Assembly: GCA_002377605.1 (NCBI GenBank)
Contig: DFQD01000001.1
Span: 1 to 11,445, forward strand
From: Gammaproteobacteria bacterium UBA3498
GTDB taxonomy: Bacteria > Pseudomonadota > Gammaproteobacteria > Pseudomonadales > Pseudohongiellaceae
Length of the DNA: 11,445 nt
Direction: 5' to 3'
Numbering within the stretch: the first letter of the stretch is position 1; each line of letters starts with the position of its first letter. The notes under the pieces are model-generated. The model saw nothing but the letters and a program-made list of their open reading frames with translations. It was not told where the DNA came from and did no database searches. Positions 1 to 7,420 of this stretch are shown here, in pieces. A program made the position numbers and the translations under genes.

Positions 1-756
1 GCTGCAACTTATCAAAGAGGAGTGAACTTTATTCAAATTCCTACAACTCTTTTAGCGCAAGTTGACTCTTCTGTTGGCGGCAAAACTGGAGTTAATCACG
101 CGTTAGGGAAAAATATGATCGGCTCTTTTTATCAGCCTCGATGCGTAATAGCAGATACAGAAGTGCTTGGGAGTTTGCCGGAGCGGGAAGTCAAAGCTGG
201 GCTAGCGGAAGTATTGAAATATGGACTCATAAACAACGCTGAGTTCTTTAATTGGCTTGCCGCAAATAGTGAGTCAATTTTGGCGTTGGATCATGAGCTT
301 GTCTCAGAGGTTGTCAGAGTCTGTTGTGAGGCAAAGGCAGCAATCGTGGCCCAGGATGAAAAGGAAGCCGGCGTGAGAGCTCTGCTAAATCTGGGGCATA
401 CCTTTGGTCACGCAATCGAAACAGTGACAGGCTATGGAGCCTGGCTGCATGGTGAAACCGTAGCTATAGGCATGGTTATGGCAGCAGATCTTTCTAGACG
501 CCTGAATTGGCTATCATTGGCAGATGCGCAGCGAATCAGGCGAGTGATTGAGGAAAATTTTGGTATGCCAGTGGTGCCACCTGCCGATATAACAGTGGAG
601 CAGTATCTCGACTTAATGTCGTCCGATAAGAAAGCTGAACTGGGCAAGATCCGGTTTATCCTACTGAAAGCAATTGGTGAAGCGGTTATTGAGGGCGATG
701 TTGAGAGTGAGTTACTTGAATCAACATTAACCGCTGGAAGCCAGCTTTGCTTGTGA
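1..756 (+). CDS. aroB: 3-dehydroquinate synthase, 5'-truncated by the window edge
   Basis: AroB converts DAHP to 3-dehydroquinate in the cytoplasm, the second step of the shikimate pathway, using NAD and a divalent metal. The frame is open from base 1, so the gene begins before the window; 251 codons are present and roughly 115 N-terminal residues are missing compared with the usual 360. Seen in the sequence: the PTTLLAQVDSSVGGKTGVNH block at the start, GLAEVLKYG, LNLGHTFGHAIE and WLHGE. The Glu of GLAEV and the His residues of LGHTFGHA and WLHGE match the known metal ligands (E184, H247 or so, H264 or so in E. coli numbering). The GTG at base 22 lies inside the conserved block and is not a true start. 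The stop overlaps the start of the next gene, indicating one operon, with aroK expected just upstream. Identification is secure. Confidence 0.97.
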   Translation, partial: AATYQRGVNFIQIPTTLLAQVDSSVGGKTGVNHALGKNMIGSFYQPRCVIADTEVLGSLPEREVKAGLAEVLKYGLINNAEFFNWLAANSESILALDHELVSEVVRVCCEAKAAIVAQDEKEAGVRALLNLGHTFGHAIETVTGYGAWLHGETVAIGMVMAADLSRRLNWLSLADAQRIRRVIEENFGMPVVPPADITVEQYLDLMSSDKKAELGKIRFILLKAIGEAVIEGDVESELLESTLTAGSQLCL

Positions 757-2207
757 ATAACTATACAGAATCCCTAAGCCTTACATTCGACCCATTTCAG
801 CCTGCTAGGAACAGTAATGATTTCTTTGCTGGGGGTAATCGTCAACAGCTTCTAAATCAATTAATTGAACATTCTATCTATAGTCAATCCATTGTGACGG
901 TGACGGGTTGTTTGGGCTGCGGCAAAACAACCTTAGCCAATACTGTTTGTCAGAGTTTTGGTGATGAAACCGTTTGCGTACAAATACCTGCCACACTCTT
1001 TATGAATAAATCCCAATTTTTAGAGAAATTGGGTGAGCAGATTCCAGTTCATTTAAATGATGAGGGAACCGATTCTGCAATAGTCGGCATTCAACGCTTT
1101 GTTACGCAATTAGATCTCGAAGCTAAGTCCCTGATGATAGTTATCGATGATGCGCATGAGCTTGGTAGCGATGTGCTAGATCTCGTGACTTGCCTTAAGA
1201 CTGGCACAACTACAGGCATCCACATTCTATTGTTCGGAGAAACTCAACTTACGAGTATGTTACGGAGTGCGTTAACTGCAGAGATGGAACAATCTCTGAT
1301 TGAATTTGAGATTGCTGAATTGGGAGTAAAGGATACCGTAGACTATGTCAAGTTCAAACTCGCCGAAGCAGGATATACCGGCCAGCTACCAATATGCGCA
1401 AGCGATCTCGGGAATATTCACAATTCTGCAAATGGGATACCTGGAACTATAAACGCATTGGTTGCAAACGCACTGGAGGAAACAAGCGTAACATTGTCTT
1501 CTATCGATAATTCACAAAGTTTTATTTGCAGAGGGAAAAACTACTGGCTGATCGCAGCTACTTTAATCGTTCTATTGGTCTTTACATTCGTAATTTTGGC
1601 TCCTGATTCTCGCATAGAACAACAGCGCTCTCTTGCTAGAAGTGAGGCCAGTATCGACGTTTCTGCTGACGCTCAAGCTAATACCGATACGATTACTGAA
1701 GAACTAACCTATGAGATAGAACCGATAATGGTGGAAGTAGAATCTCCACTCGCTCAATCTCAAGAACTGACAACCGGAATAGTGGCAGATAGCACTGAGG
1801 CATCTAATCTTGAAGAACAGGTTAGCGAACCGAATTTTACTGCAGCAATTCCTGAAGAAGGTGAAATTTCAACTGCAGAAATCGCAGAGATCGACATCAG
1901 TGATTTTGAAAAATCTCTTCTGGAATATCCTGAATCCTCATACACTTTGCAAATCATGGGCTCCCATTCGGAGGCCAACGTACGACGATTTATTGAAGAA
2001 GAATTAGTTTCTTCCCAGCGCGGATACTTTGAAACCCGGTTTCAGGACAAGCCCTGGTTTGTGGTGCTTTTAGGCCAATTTGAAAGTCGTTCAGATGCCG
2101 CCAATGCAATAGAAGAGTTACCTACGTCCTTGCGATCATTACAGCCTTGGATTAGAAGTATTACCGATATCCAATCCGACATTCGAGAACTTAACTCGAT
2201 AAACTGA
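747..2207 (+). CDS. damX: DamX-like protein: AAA ATPase, membrane segment and SPOR domain
   Basis: This 486-residue protein has an N-terminal P-loop ATPase, one transmembrane helix and a C-terminal SPOR domain. Seen: Walker A GCLGCGKTT (residues 54-62), Walker B-like LMIVIDDAHEL (129-139), a hydrophobic helix at about 267-285, an acidic Ser/Glu/Thr-rich linker at about 290-395, and a SPOR domain at about 397-475 with YTLQIMGS and PWFVVLLGQFESRSDA. SPOR domains bind denuded septal peptidoglycan, so a role at the division site with the linker and SPOR in the periplasm is expected from the family; the ATPase part resembles GspA/ExeA-type ATPases. The start is TTG at 747, with GGAAG at 736-740 six bases before it; GTG at 753, whose GTGA overlaps the aroB stop, is an equally possible start. 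The position directly after aroB is that of damX in enterics and of the ATPase-SPOR gene in Pseudomonas. Family is secure; exact cellular role is inferred. Confidence 0.88.
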   Translation: MLVNNYTESLSLTFDPFQPARNSNDFFAGGNRQQLLNQLIEHSIYSQSIVTVTGCLGCGKTTLANTVCQSFGDETVCVQIPATLFMNKSQFLEKLGEQIPVHLNDEGTDSAIVGIQRFVTQLDLEAKSLMIVIDDAHELGSDVLDLVTCLKTGTTTGIHILLFGETQLTSMLRSALTAEMEQSLIEFEIAELGVKDTVDYVKFKLAEAGYTGQLPICASDLGNIHNSANGIPGTINALVANALEETSVTLSSIDNSQSFICRGKNYWLIAATLIVLLVFTFVILAPDSRIEQQRSLARSEASIDVSADAQANTDTITEELTYEIEPIMVEVESPLAQSQELTTGIVADSTEASNLEEQVSEPNFTAAIPEEGEISTAEIAEIDISDFEKSLLEYPESSYTLQIMGSHSEANVRRFIEEELVSSQRGYFETRFQDKPWFVVLLGQFESRSDAANAIEELPTSLRSLQPWIRSITDIQSDIRELNSIN

Positions 2208-2240
2208 GCTAAAATTTCATTCTCCAAGAACCTAGCGCTT

Positions 2241-2268
2241 TTGTGGCATTCTATTCCTCGTGTACAAT
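2241..2268 (+). promoter_or_regulatory. Candidate sigma-70 promoter for hemE-folK
   Basis: In the 175-base gap after the damX-like gene, TTGTGG (2241-2246) and TACAAT (2263-2268) are spaced by 16 bases. The -10 matches the consensus at five of six positions, the -35 only at its first three. It would give a leader of about 105 bases before hemE. An 8-base palindrome, ACAATTGT, overlaps the -10 and could be an operator or chance. I see no clear intrinsic terminator in the gap, so read-through from aroB-damX is also possible. Confidence 0.35.
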
Positions 2269-2382
2269 TGTGCCCCCTTTTTATTGCGTGCTTTTAGATG
2301 GTCGGCAGGTGGAAACTGTCTTAAGAGATCCTATGGGACACCGAAAAACAATTGCAATCATTTATTAAGGTAGGGAATTTTC

Positions 2383-3444
2383 GTGCCACTTAAAAATGAT
2401 CGTTTTTTAAAAGCGCTTATGCGAGAACCTGTAGATGTAACTCCGGTTTGGATGATGCGGCAGGCTGGCAGGTATCTGCCCGAATATAGAGCCACTCGCA
2501 AACAGGCTGGCAACTTCATGAATCTTTGTCAGTCTCCTGAGCTTGCATGCGAAGTTACCCTACAACCCTTGCGTCGCTATCCATTCGATGCGGCAATTCT
2601 TTTCTCGGACATTCTTACCATTCCTGATGCTATGGGGCAGGGGCTCTATTTTGAAGAAGGAGAAGGGCCTCGCTTTAGGAAAGTCATTCGCAGCGAGTCA
2701 GATGTTGAACAGCTCCCGGAAATCAAAACCGAAAAAGATTTAACTTATGTCACTGATGCGGTTGTATTGATTAGGCGAGAACTAAATGGATCAGTGCCAT
2801 TAATTGGATTTTCTGGAAGCCCGTGGACTTTAGCAACTTATATGATTGAAGGCGGAGGAAGTAAGGATTTCCGAGTTGCTAAAGAATTTATGTATAACAA
2901 CTCAGAAGCGATGCATTTATTGCTCGACAAACTTGCAGATGCTGTGATCGACTACTTGAACTCTCAAATCAGGGCTGGCGCTCAGGCAGTTCAAATCTTT
3001 GACACCTGGGGTGGGATTTTAACTACCACAAATTATCTGGATTATTCCTTAGCTTACATGAAGAAAATCGTCGCCAACCTAATTAGTGAAAATGAAGGCA
3101 GATCTGTGCCAATAATTTTGTTTACGAAAAATGGAGGCCTCTGGTTAGAGCCGATAGCAGCTTCTGGAGCCGACGCGGTCGGATTGGATTGGACGATCGA
3201 AATCGGCAAGGCCAGAGAACGAATAGGAGAACGCTGCGCTTTACAGGGCAATATGGACCCTTCAATCCTCTATGCTTCCCCTCAAGCAATTCATGCAGAG
3301 GTCGGAAACATTCTTGCCAGTTTCGGAAATGGTAACGGCCACGTCTTTAATTTGGGCCACGGTATTACCCCAGAGGTAAATCCTGACCATGTCAGTGCTT
3401 TCGTTGATGCGGTGCATGAACTCTCAGAACAATATCACTCTTGA
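2383..3444 (+). CDS. hemE: Uroporphyrinogen decarboxylase
   Basis: HemE removes four carboxyl groups from uroporphyrinogen III to give coproporphyrinogen III in heme synthesis; it is a cytosolic, cofactor-free TIM barrel. The 353 residues are the full usual length. Seen: the first family signature PVWMMRQAGRYLPEY (residues 21-35), FSDILTIPDAMG (74-85), the second signature GFSGSPWTLATYMIEGGGSK (142-161) and FNLGHGITPEVNPD near the end. R26, R30, D76, Y153 and H326 line up with the known active-site residues (R37, R41, D86, Y164, H339 in the human enzyme). The start is GTG, with AGGGA at 2372-2376 six bases upstream. In Pseudomonas, gltB and gltD lie between the ATPase-SPOR gene and hemE; here they are absent. 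The 3' end overlaps folK, suggesting joint transcription and coupled translation. Confidence 0.97.
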   Translation: MPLKNDRFLKALMREPVDVTPVWMMRQAGRYLPEYRATRKQAGNFMNLCQSPELACEVTLQPLRRYPFDAAILFSDILTIPDAMGQGLYFEEGEGPRFRKVIRSESDVEQLPEIKTEKDLTYVTDAVVLIRRELNGSVPLIGFSGSPWTLATYMIEGGGSKDFRVAKEFMYNNSEAMHLLLDKLADAVIDYLNSQIRAGAQAVQIFDTWGGILTTTNYLDYSLAYMKKIVANLISENEGRSVPIILFTKNGGLWLEPIAASGADAVGLDWTIEIGKARERIGERCALQGNMDPSILYASPQAIHAEVGNILASFGNGNGHVFNLGHGITPEVNPDHVSAFVDAVHELSEQYHS

Positions 3445-3961
3445 GTCTAAAGATTTAATAACTGTACTGATCTCTCTCGGTGCTAATTTACCTTCCAGAT
3501 TCGGCACCCCAATACAAACTTTGTCTGCCGCTATAACAAACATAGCGAACTTTGCTAATGGTAAATTGCTGACCTCTTCTTTCTATCAGACTGAAGCAGT
3601 CGATTGCGCCCCTGAAACTCCTGATTTCATTAATGCTGTTGTAGCGGTTCAATTGCCGAAGTTGATAACGGCAACTGAGCTGCTTGGTTTTCTACAGGAG
3701 TTGGAAAAAGAATTTGGCCGCGCAAATGACGATGCCAAAAACTCACCCCGCAAACTGGATCTTGATGTTCTCTACTTTGGTGATCAGCTGGTTACTTCTC
3801 GAGAACTGGAGATACCCCATCCGAGGGCGGCAGAGCGGCGTTTTGTCATAGAACCATTGACTGAAATAGCGCCGAATTTAGTGCTTCCCGGTCAATCTGT
3901 GTCAGTGCAGGCGCTCTTAGAATCTCTGCCTATATATCCTAAGGTGACTAAGCTTCACTGA
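3389..3961 (+). CDS. folK: 2-amino-4-hydroxy-6-hydroxymethyldihydropteridine pyrophosphokinase
   Basis: FolK (HPPK) transfers pyrophosphate from ATP to the pterin alcohol in folate synthesis. Seen: VLISLGANL near the N-terminus, SSFYQTEAV, FINAVVAVQL, LLGFLQELEKEFGR, and the family signature SPRKLDLDVLYFGD followed by IPHPRAAERRFVIEPLTEIAP. The two Asp of LDLD (residues 124 and 126 from this start) match the Mg-binding pair (D95, D97 in E. coli), and the His of PHP is the conserved one. ATG at 3389 overlaps hemE by 56 bases; AGAGG (3372-3376) lies 12 bases before it, rather far. In-frame ATGs at 3407 and 3416 are possible starts and the last would leave fewer extra residues before the conserved core; the sequence does not settle this. 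The pairing with hemE is not one I know as standard, since folK more often lies beside pcnB or panB. The product assignment is firm. Confidence 0.92.
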   Translation: MSVLSLMRCMNSQNNITLESKDLITVLISLGANLPSRFGTPIQTLSAAITNIANFANGKLLTSSFYQTEAVDCAPETPDFINAVVAVQLPKLITATELLGFLQELEKEFGRANDDAKNSPRKLDLDVLYFGDQLVTSRELEIPHPRAAERRFVIEPLTEIAPNLVLPGQSVSVQALLESLPIYPKVTKLH

Positions 3962-4259
3962 TCCTATTAAATTGACGTTGAATATTTACATTGCGCGCGT
4001 CTCCCGAATAGTTCTAATTACGATACCCGTAGTGGCTAGAGCCCAGAGAAATCGGGCAAATCGACTTGTGAAATAGTTATCAATCGGTCGATGATAGTGA
4101 TAAGCTTCTAAGGTTGTCTGGTGCGTGCTAGATTTCAGATTTTAACCGCCCAAAACGGAGATACTGAGGGTTTGCTGGCTGCTGAATTAAGTCGCCAAGG
4201 AGCCGTGAGAGCTAAACCCTTAAATGCATTTAAAAGGTAAAAGAAAGAAACCGCTCGAT
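3962..4259. other. Gap of about 300 bases between folK and the receptor-like gene
   Basis: No recognised gene, tRNA or intrinsic terminator is visible. A 39-codon open frame runs from GTG at 4121 to TAA at 4238-4240, with AAGG (4110-4113) seven bases before it; its product is basic at both ends and matches no family I know, so I do not call it a gene. No convincing promoter pair was found for the receptor-like gene that follows. Confidence 0.5.
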
Positions 4260-5177
4260 ATGAACCGCGTGAATTCAAAACTAGCGATCGCGACACTTGC
4301 AGCCTTGGGCCTACAAGGGCAGTTTGTATTCGCTCAGGAAGATGATGCCGACAATTCGGTCACAACTGATTCCGATACCTTTGCCAGTTTCCGCATCGCA
4401 CCCACTTCTGTTCTGAGCGAAGCAGCCGCACCACTGTTTGAAATTCAGCGCAATTTGGAAGCTAGAGATATTCAAGGTCACGTGGTCGAAGATGCCTTGA
4501 ATTTTAATCTCGGTCTTGAGATTACGCCTATTGAGGGTCTCAACATACGTGCAGACGCCTGGCAACAAGAAATCAATGAAGTGCCGGGTAATTCCACACG
4601 GGGTCCAGAAAATAATCTACCTCAGCTCTACATCGAAGATTCGGCTATTAATGAATTTAACATTGCAAATCCATTTATTGGGTCGAACTTGGAAAGTAGC
4701 GGTTTTGATATTGGCGCTTCCTATGTTTGGGATACTAATCGCTTTGGCCAGTTCACATTGAGCACTAAAACAACGTATGTTCAAAACTTTGAAAACAATG
4801 ATTCGCTTCTTGAGTTAATAACCGTTGGGCTCGGGGATCCTGCAGATCGAGTTGTTAGTCCTGAATTGCAAAGCAACTTGATGCTAACGTGGGAGTTTGG
4901 CAATCACACAGCAACTGCGATTACTAATTACTTTGATTCGTTTAAAGATATTAGCGAATTAGATCTAGATGAAATCAATGCCTTAGTCGACGATATAATA
5001 ACGGTTGATCTACAATACGGCTATAGTGTTGAAACTGGAAACAATGATCGTGCGATCATCTCGTTCGGAATTCGCAATATATTTAACGAGAAAACTGCGC
5101 AGATTCTCAATTCGAATACTCGCATACTCGATCAAAATGGCCGTGTAGCATACGGTTCCATCAAGTACCAATTCTAG
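4260..5177 (+). CDS. Truncated TonB-dependent receptor-like outer-membrane protein
   Basis: The 305 residues begin with a clear signal peptide: positively charged MNRVNSK, a hydrophobic core of Leu/Ala, and a likely signal peptidase site after VFA (residue 25). The rest looks like only the last part of a TonB-dependent receptor barrel. Seen: SFRIAPTS (43-50), like the SFRxPS strand of receptors; NFNLGLEITPIEGLNIRADAW (81-101), the typical barrel strand pair; SSGFDIGASYVW (147-157); WEFGNHTATAITNYFDSF (211-228); SFGIRNIFNEK (268-278); and a final strand GRVAYGSIKYQF ending in Phe, the usual outer-membrane assembly signal. Full receptors have 700-1000 residues with a plug domain and TonB box; neither is present, so it should not work as a normal gated transporter. 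An in-frame internal deletion that joined the signal peptide to the barrel end is the simplest explanation. An in-frame ATG at 4224 would add 12 charged residues before the signal peptide and is less likely. Substrate unknown. Confidence 0.72.
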   Translation: MNRVNSKLAIATLAALGLQGQFVFAQEDDADNSVTTDSDTFASFRIAPTSVLSEAAAPLFEIQRNLEARDIQGHVVEDALNFNLGLEITPIEGLNIRADAWQQEINEVPGNSTRGPENNLPQLYIEDSAINEFNIANPFIGSNLESSGFDIGASYVWDTNRFGQFTLSTKTTYVQNFENNDSLLELITVGLGDPADRVVSPELQSNLMLTWEFGNHTATAITNYFDSFKDISELDLDEINALVDDIITVDLQYGYSVETGNNDRAIISFGIRNIFNEKTAQILNSNTRILDQNGRVAYGSIKYQF

Positions 5178-5199
5178 GGTTCTATACTTTTCGTTTTAA

Positions 5200-5223
5200 T
5201 GCGTTGGCGTCGACGTCAATGCA
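5200..5223. repeat. 24-base palindrome just after the receptor-like gene
   Basis: Bases 5200-5211 pair with 5212-5223 at every position: ten Watson-Crick pairs and two G-T wobbles, centred on GTCGAC. As RNA it would form a stem of ten pairs with a TCGA loop. It begins 22 bases after the stop codon, which suits a terminator, but the following T-run (ATTTTTAG, about 5229 onward) starts several bases after the stem rather than directly. It could be a weak terminator for the gene before it or a dyad operator. Confidence 0.5.
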
Positions 5224-5626
5224 ACATCATTTTTAGACAGATTAAAATTCAAAATTTCTGAATTTAAAGATCTGTTCTAAATACTTCACTGGAACCGCCT
5301 ACATTAGTCTTATGCAATTATCCAATAGGAATAACAAAATCCTCTAAACAAGGCGCGAGAGTCTTGGAAATAATTTCAAATGCTAAAGAACTAATGATTG
5401 ATTCTTGAATAATCTCTGATTGGGATTGAAACTAATGACCGAAATTAAATTAATAGATCTTCTAGCGAAATCGGAAATCAAAGTGCCAGTAATCTTTCGA
5501 GGAGTCAAAGAGTAGTCAAGCGTTAAGATTTCGCCATGGATTTCCAGTCAGGAGTTCCGGATGCAGGGGCCTTCACTTATAATTGCGGCTGATTTTTCAT
5601 CGGTGAAAATTTAGGGGGACTGGTAT
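5224..5626. other. Gene-free stretch before the acyl-CoA dehydrogenase
   Basis: About 400 AT-rich bases with no recognised gene. A 26-codon open frame (5435-5515) has no clear ribosome site and no recognisable product. GCGAAATC (5465-5472) is the reverse complement of GATTTCGC (5527-5534), and the adjoining GGAAATC (5473-5479) is that of GATTTCC (5539-5545); the arms interleave rather than nest. A small hairpin, TTTTCA-TCGG-TGAAAA (5594-5609), sits just before the ribosome site of the next gene. None of these has a known function. Confidence 0.45.
5578..5583 (+). promoter_or_regulatory. Candidate -10 element for the acyl-CoA dehydrogenase gene
   Basis: A perfect TATAAT lies 43 bases before the start codon, giving a leader of about 37 bases. 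The -35 position (around 5555-5560, TTCCGG) is poor, so an activator may be needed or the site may be chance. No operator of a known fatty-acid regulator was recognised. Confidence 0.35.
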
Positions 5627-7420
5627 ATGGGGGGCTACCGCGCGCCTTTAAGGGATATTAATTTTCTTTTGCAAAACGTTTTCGAGGCTGAGAAAGTTTT
5701 CGCTGCAATGCCAGAAACAAAAGAAGTAACTGATGATCTAATTTCCGCAATATTAGATGAGGCGGGAAAGATAGCGGAGCAACTGCTATCACCTATTAAT
5801 CAGTCAGGTGACTTGGAATCCTGTCATTTTGAAAACGGTAAAGTAACCACTCCGAAGGGATTCAAAGAGGCATATGACGCGTACGTTGAAGGCGGATGGC
5901 CCAGTCTAACGGGGAACGTTAACTATGGCGGCCAGGGAATGCCAAAAGTGCTTTCTGCAATGATTGAAGAAATGTTTTTTGGCGCAAATTCTTCTTTTTG
6001 CCTCTATACGATTTTAACCACTGGTGCCACCTTGACCATAAGTCAGCATGCTAGTGAAGAACTAAAACAAACTTATCTTCCCAACATGTACGCTGGAATT
6101 TGGGCAGGTACTATGTGCTTAACCGAACCACATGCCGGAACTGATCTGGGAATAATAAATAGTAAAGCTATACCAAATTCCGAGGGCAATTACGATGTCA
6201 CCGGCACAAAGATATTTATTACCGCCGGAGATCACGATCTCACAGACAATATCATCCATTTGGTTTTAGCGAAGCTGCCTGACGCACCTCCAGGTCCTAG
6301 AGGAATCTCGCTTTTCCTAGTTCCAAAGTTTCTGGTAAATGATGATGGATCACTTGGTGATGACAATGGTGTTGTTACAGGTTCGATTGAACACAAGATG
6401 GGAATTAAAGCATCGGCGACTTGTGTATTGAATTTCGAAAAATCAAAAGGATTCTTGATTGGAGAACTAAACGGGGGGCTTTCGAACTTGTTTACCATGA
6501 TGAACTATGAACGCCTTTCCATGGGGTTACAAGGTAATGGCCTTGCGGAGAGTTCTTACCAACTTGCTTCGGGGTATGCCAAGGAAAGACTCCAAGGCCG
6601 AGCTGCAAAGGGCCCGAAATTAACAGACAAGGCTGCAGATCCAATTCTGGTTCATGCCGATGTGAGGCGAATGTTGCTGACCATGCGAGCTAACACTATC
6701 GCTGGCCGGGCGCTTTCGCTTTATTCATCCTTTCAGTTAGATATTGCACGTTTCCACCCGGATGAAGCTGAGAGAATACGGGCCGGTCAATTAGTGTCAT
6801 TATTAGTTCCGGTTCAAAAAGCTTATTGCACGGACCGCGGATTTGAATCCTGTGTGCTTGGACAACAGGTTTTAGGTGGACATGGCTATATTGCAGAATG
6901 GGGATTGGAACAGAATGTGCGTGACGCTCGCATTTCTCAGATCTATGAAGGAGCAAATGGTATTCAGGCGCTCGATCTTATGGGTAGAAAAACAGTTCGT
7001 AGCAATGGTGAATTATTAGGAATCTTATTTAAAGAAATGGAAGGCTTTATTGAGTCCAGCAAACATATTGAAGCATTAGCTGAAGGATTAACAAAGCTTG
7101 AGTTCCTTATGGGTGAGTTAAAACAAGCAACCAATACTGTTATCGAGAAAGCGAAGAAAGATCCTGACGAGATAGGAGCGGCTTCATATCCCTACATGGA
7201 GCTTATGGGTTTAACTTTATTTTGTTTTATGTGGCAGCGTATTCTAGCCTCAGTTCATTTGGCGAAAGTTAACAATGATGGTAGTGAGGACTATCTGAAT
7301 GGATTGTTAGGAAGTGGTGATTTTTTTATGAATCGGATTCTGCCTAAATCTAAAACTCTATTAGAGGAAATAGAGGCGGGCGCAAAATCGCTAATGGCGG
7401 TTACCGCCGATCAGTTTTAA
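5627..7420 (+). CDS. Acyl-CoA dehydrogenase, long (about 600-residue) subfamily
   Basis: This FAD enzyme is expected to oxidise an acyl-CoA to the 2-enoyl-CoA and pass electrons to ETF. The 597 residues match the bacterial subfamily with an extra C-terminal domain that includes DmdC (3-methylmercaptopropionyl-CoA dehydrogenase) and several paralogues annotated FadE. Seen in order: N-terminal YRAPLRDINFLLQNVF (4-19), typical of this subfamily; the flavin-contact segment MCLTEPHAGTDLG (163-175); VTGTKIFITAGDHD (191-204); the central helical part with NYERLSMG (293-300); LGGHGYIAEWGLEQNVRD (416-433); and IYEGANGIQALDL (439-451), whose Glu441 is the expected catalytic base; then the C-terminal helical domain to 597. 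The start is ATG with AGGGGGA (5613-5619) seven bases upstream. It stands alone, without fadA/fadB, ETF or dmd genes next to it, so the substrate, whether fatty acyl-CoA or methylmercaptopropionyl-CoA, cannot be read from context. Confidence 0.9.
   Translation: MGGYRAPLRDINFLLQNVFEAEKVFAAMPETKEVTDDLISAILDEAGKIAEQLLSPINQSGDLESCHFENGKVTTPKGFKEAYDAYVEGGWPSLTGNVNYGGQGMPKVLSAMIEEMFFGANSSFCLYTILTTGATLTISQHASEELKQTYLPNMYAGIWAGTMCLTEPHAGTDLGIINSKAIPNSEGNYDVTGTKIFITAGDHDLTDNIIHLVLAKLPDAPPGPRGISLFLVPKFLVNDDGSLGDDNGVVTGSIEHKMGIKASATCVLNFEKSKGFLIGELNGGLSNLFTMMNYERLSMGLQGNGLAESSYQLASGYAKERLQGRAAKGPKLTDKAADPILVHADVRRMLLTMRANTIAGRALSLYSSFQLDIARFHPDEAERIRAGQLVSLLVPVQKAYCTDRGFESCVLGQQVLGGHGYIAEWGLEQNVRDARISQIYEGANGIQALDLMGRKTVRSNGELLGILFKEMEGFIESSKHIEALAEGLTKLEFLMGELKQATNTVIEKAKKDPDEIGAASYPYMELMGLTLFCFMWQRILASVHLAKVNNDGSEDYLNGLLGSGDFFMNRILPKSKTLLEEIEAGAKSLMAVTADQF

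Noticed and set aside
2298..2324. Eight-codon frame in the hemE upstream gap, considered as a leader peptide.
   Set aside because: No terminator hairpin nearby to control and no ribosome site.
4121..4240. 39-codon open frame with GTG start and an AAGG seven bases upstream, ahead of the receptor-like gene.
   Set aside because: No family resemblance, a very short length and a weak ribosome site; it overlaps the alternative N-terminus of the next gene only by chance as far as I can see.
5435..5515. 26-codon open frame starting ATG in the gap before the acyl-CoA dehydrogenase.
   Set aside because: No clear Shine-Dalgarno, no recognisable product, and such short frames are expected in AT-rich gaps.
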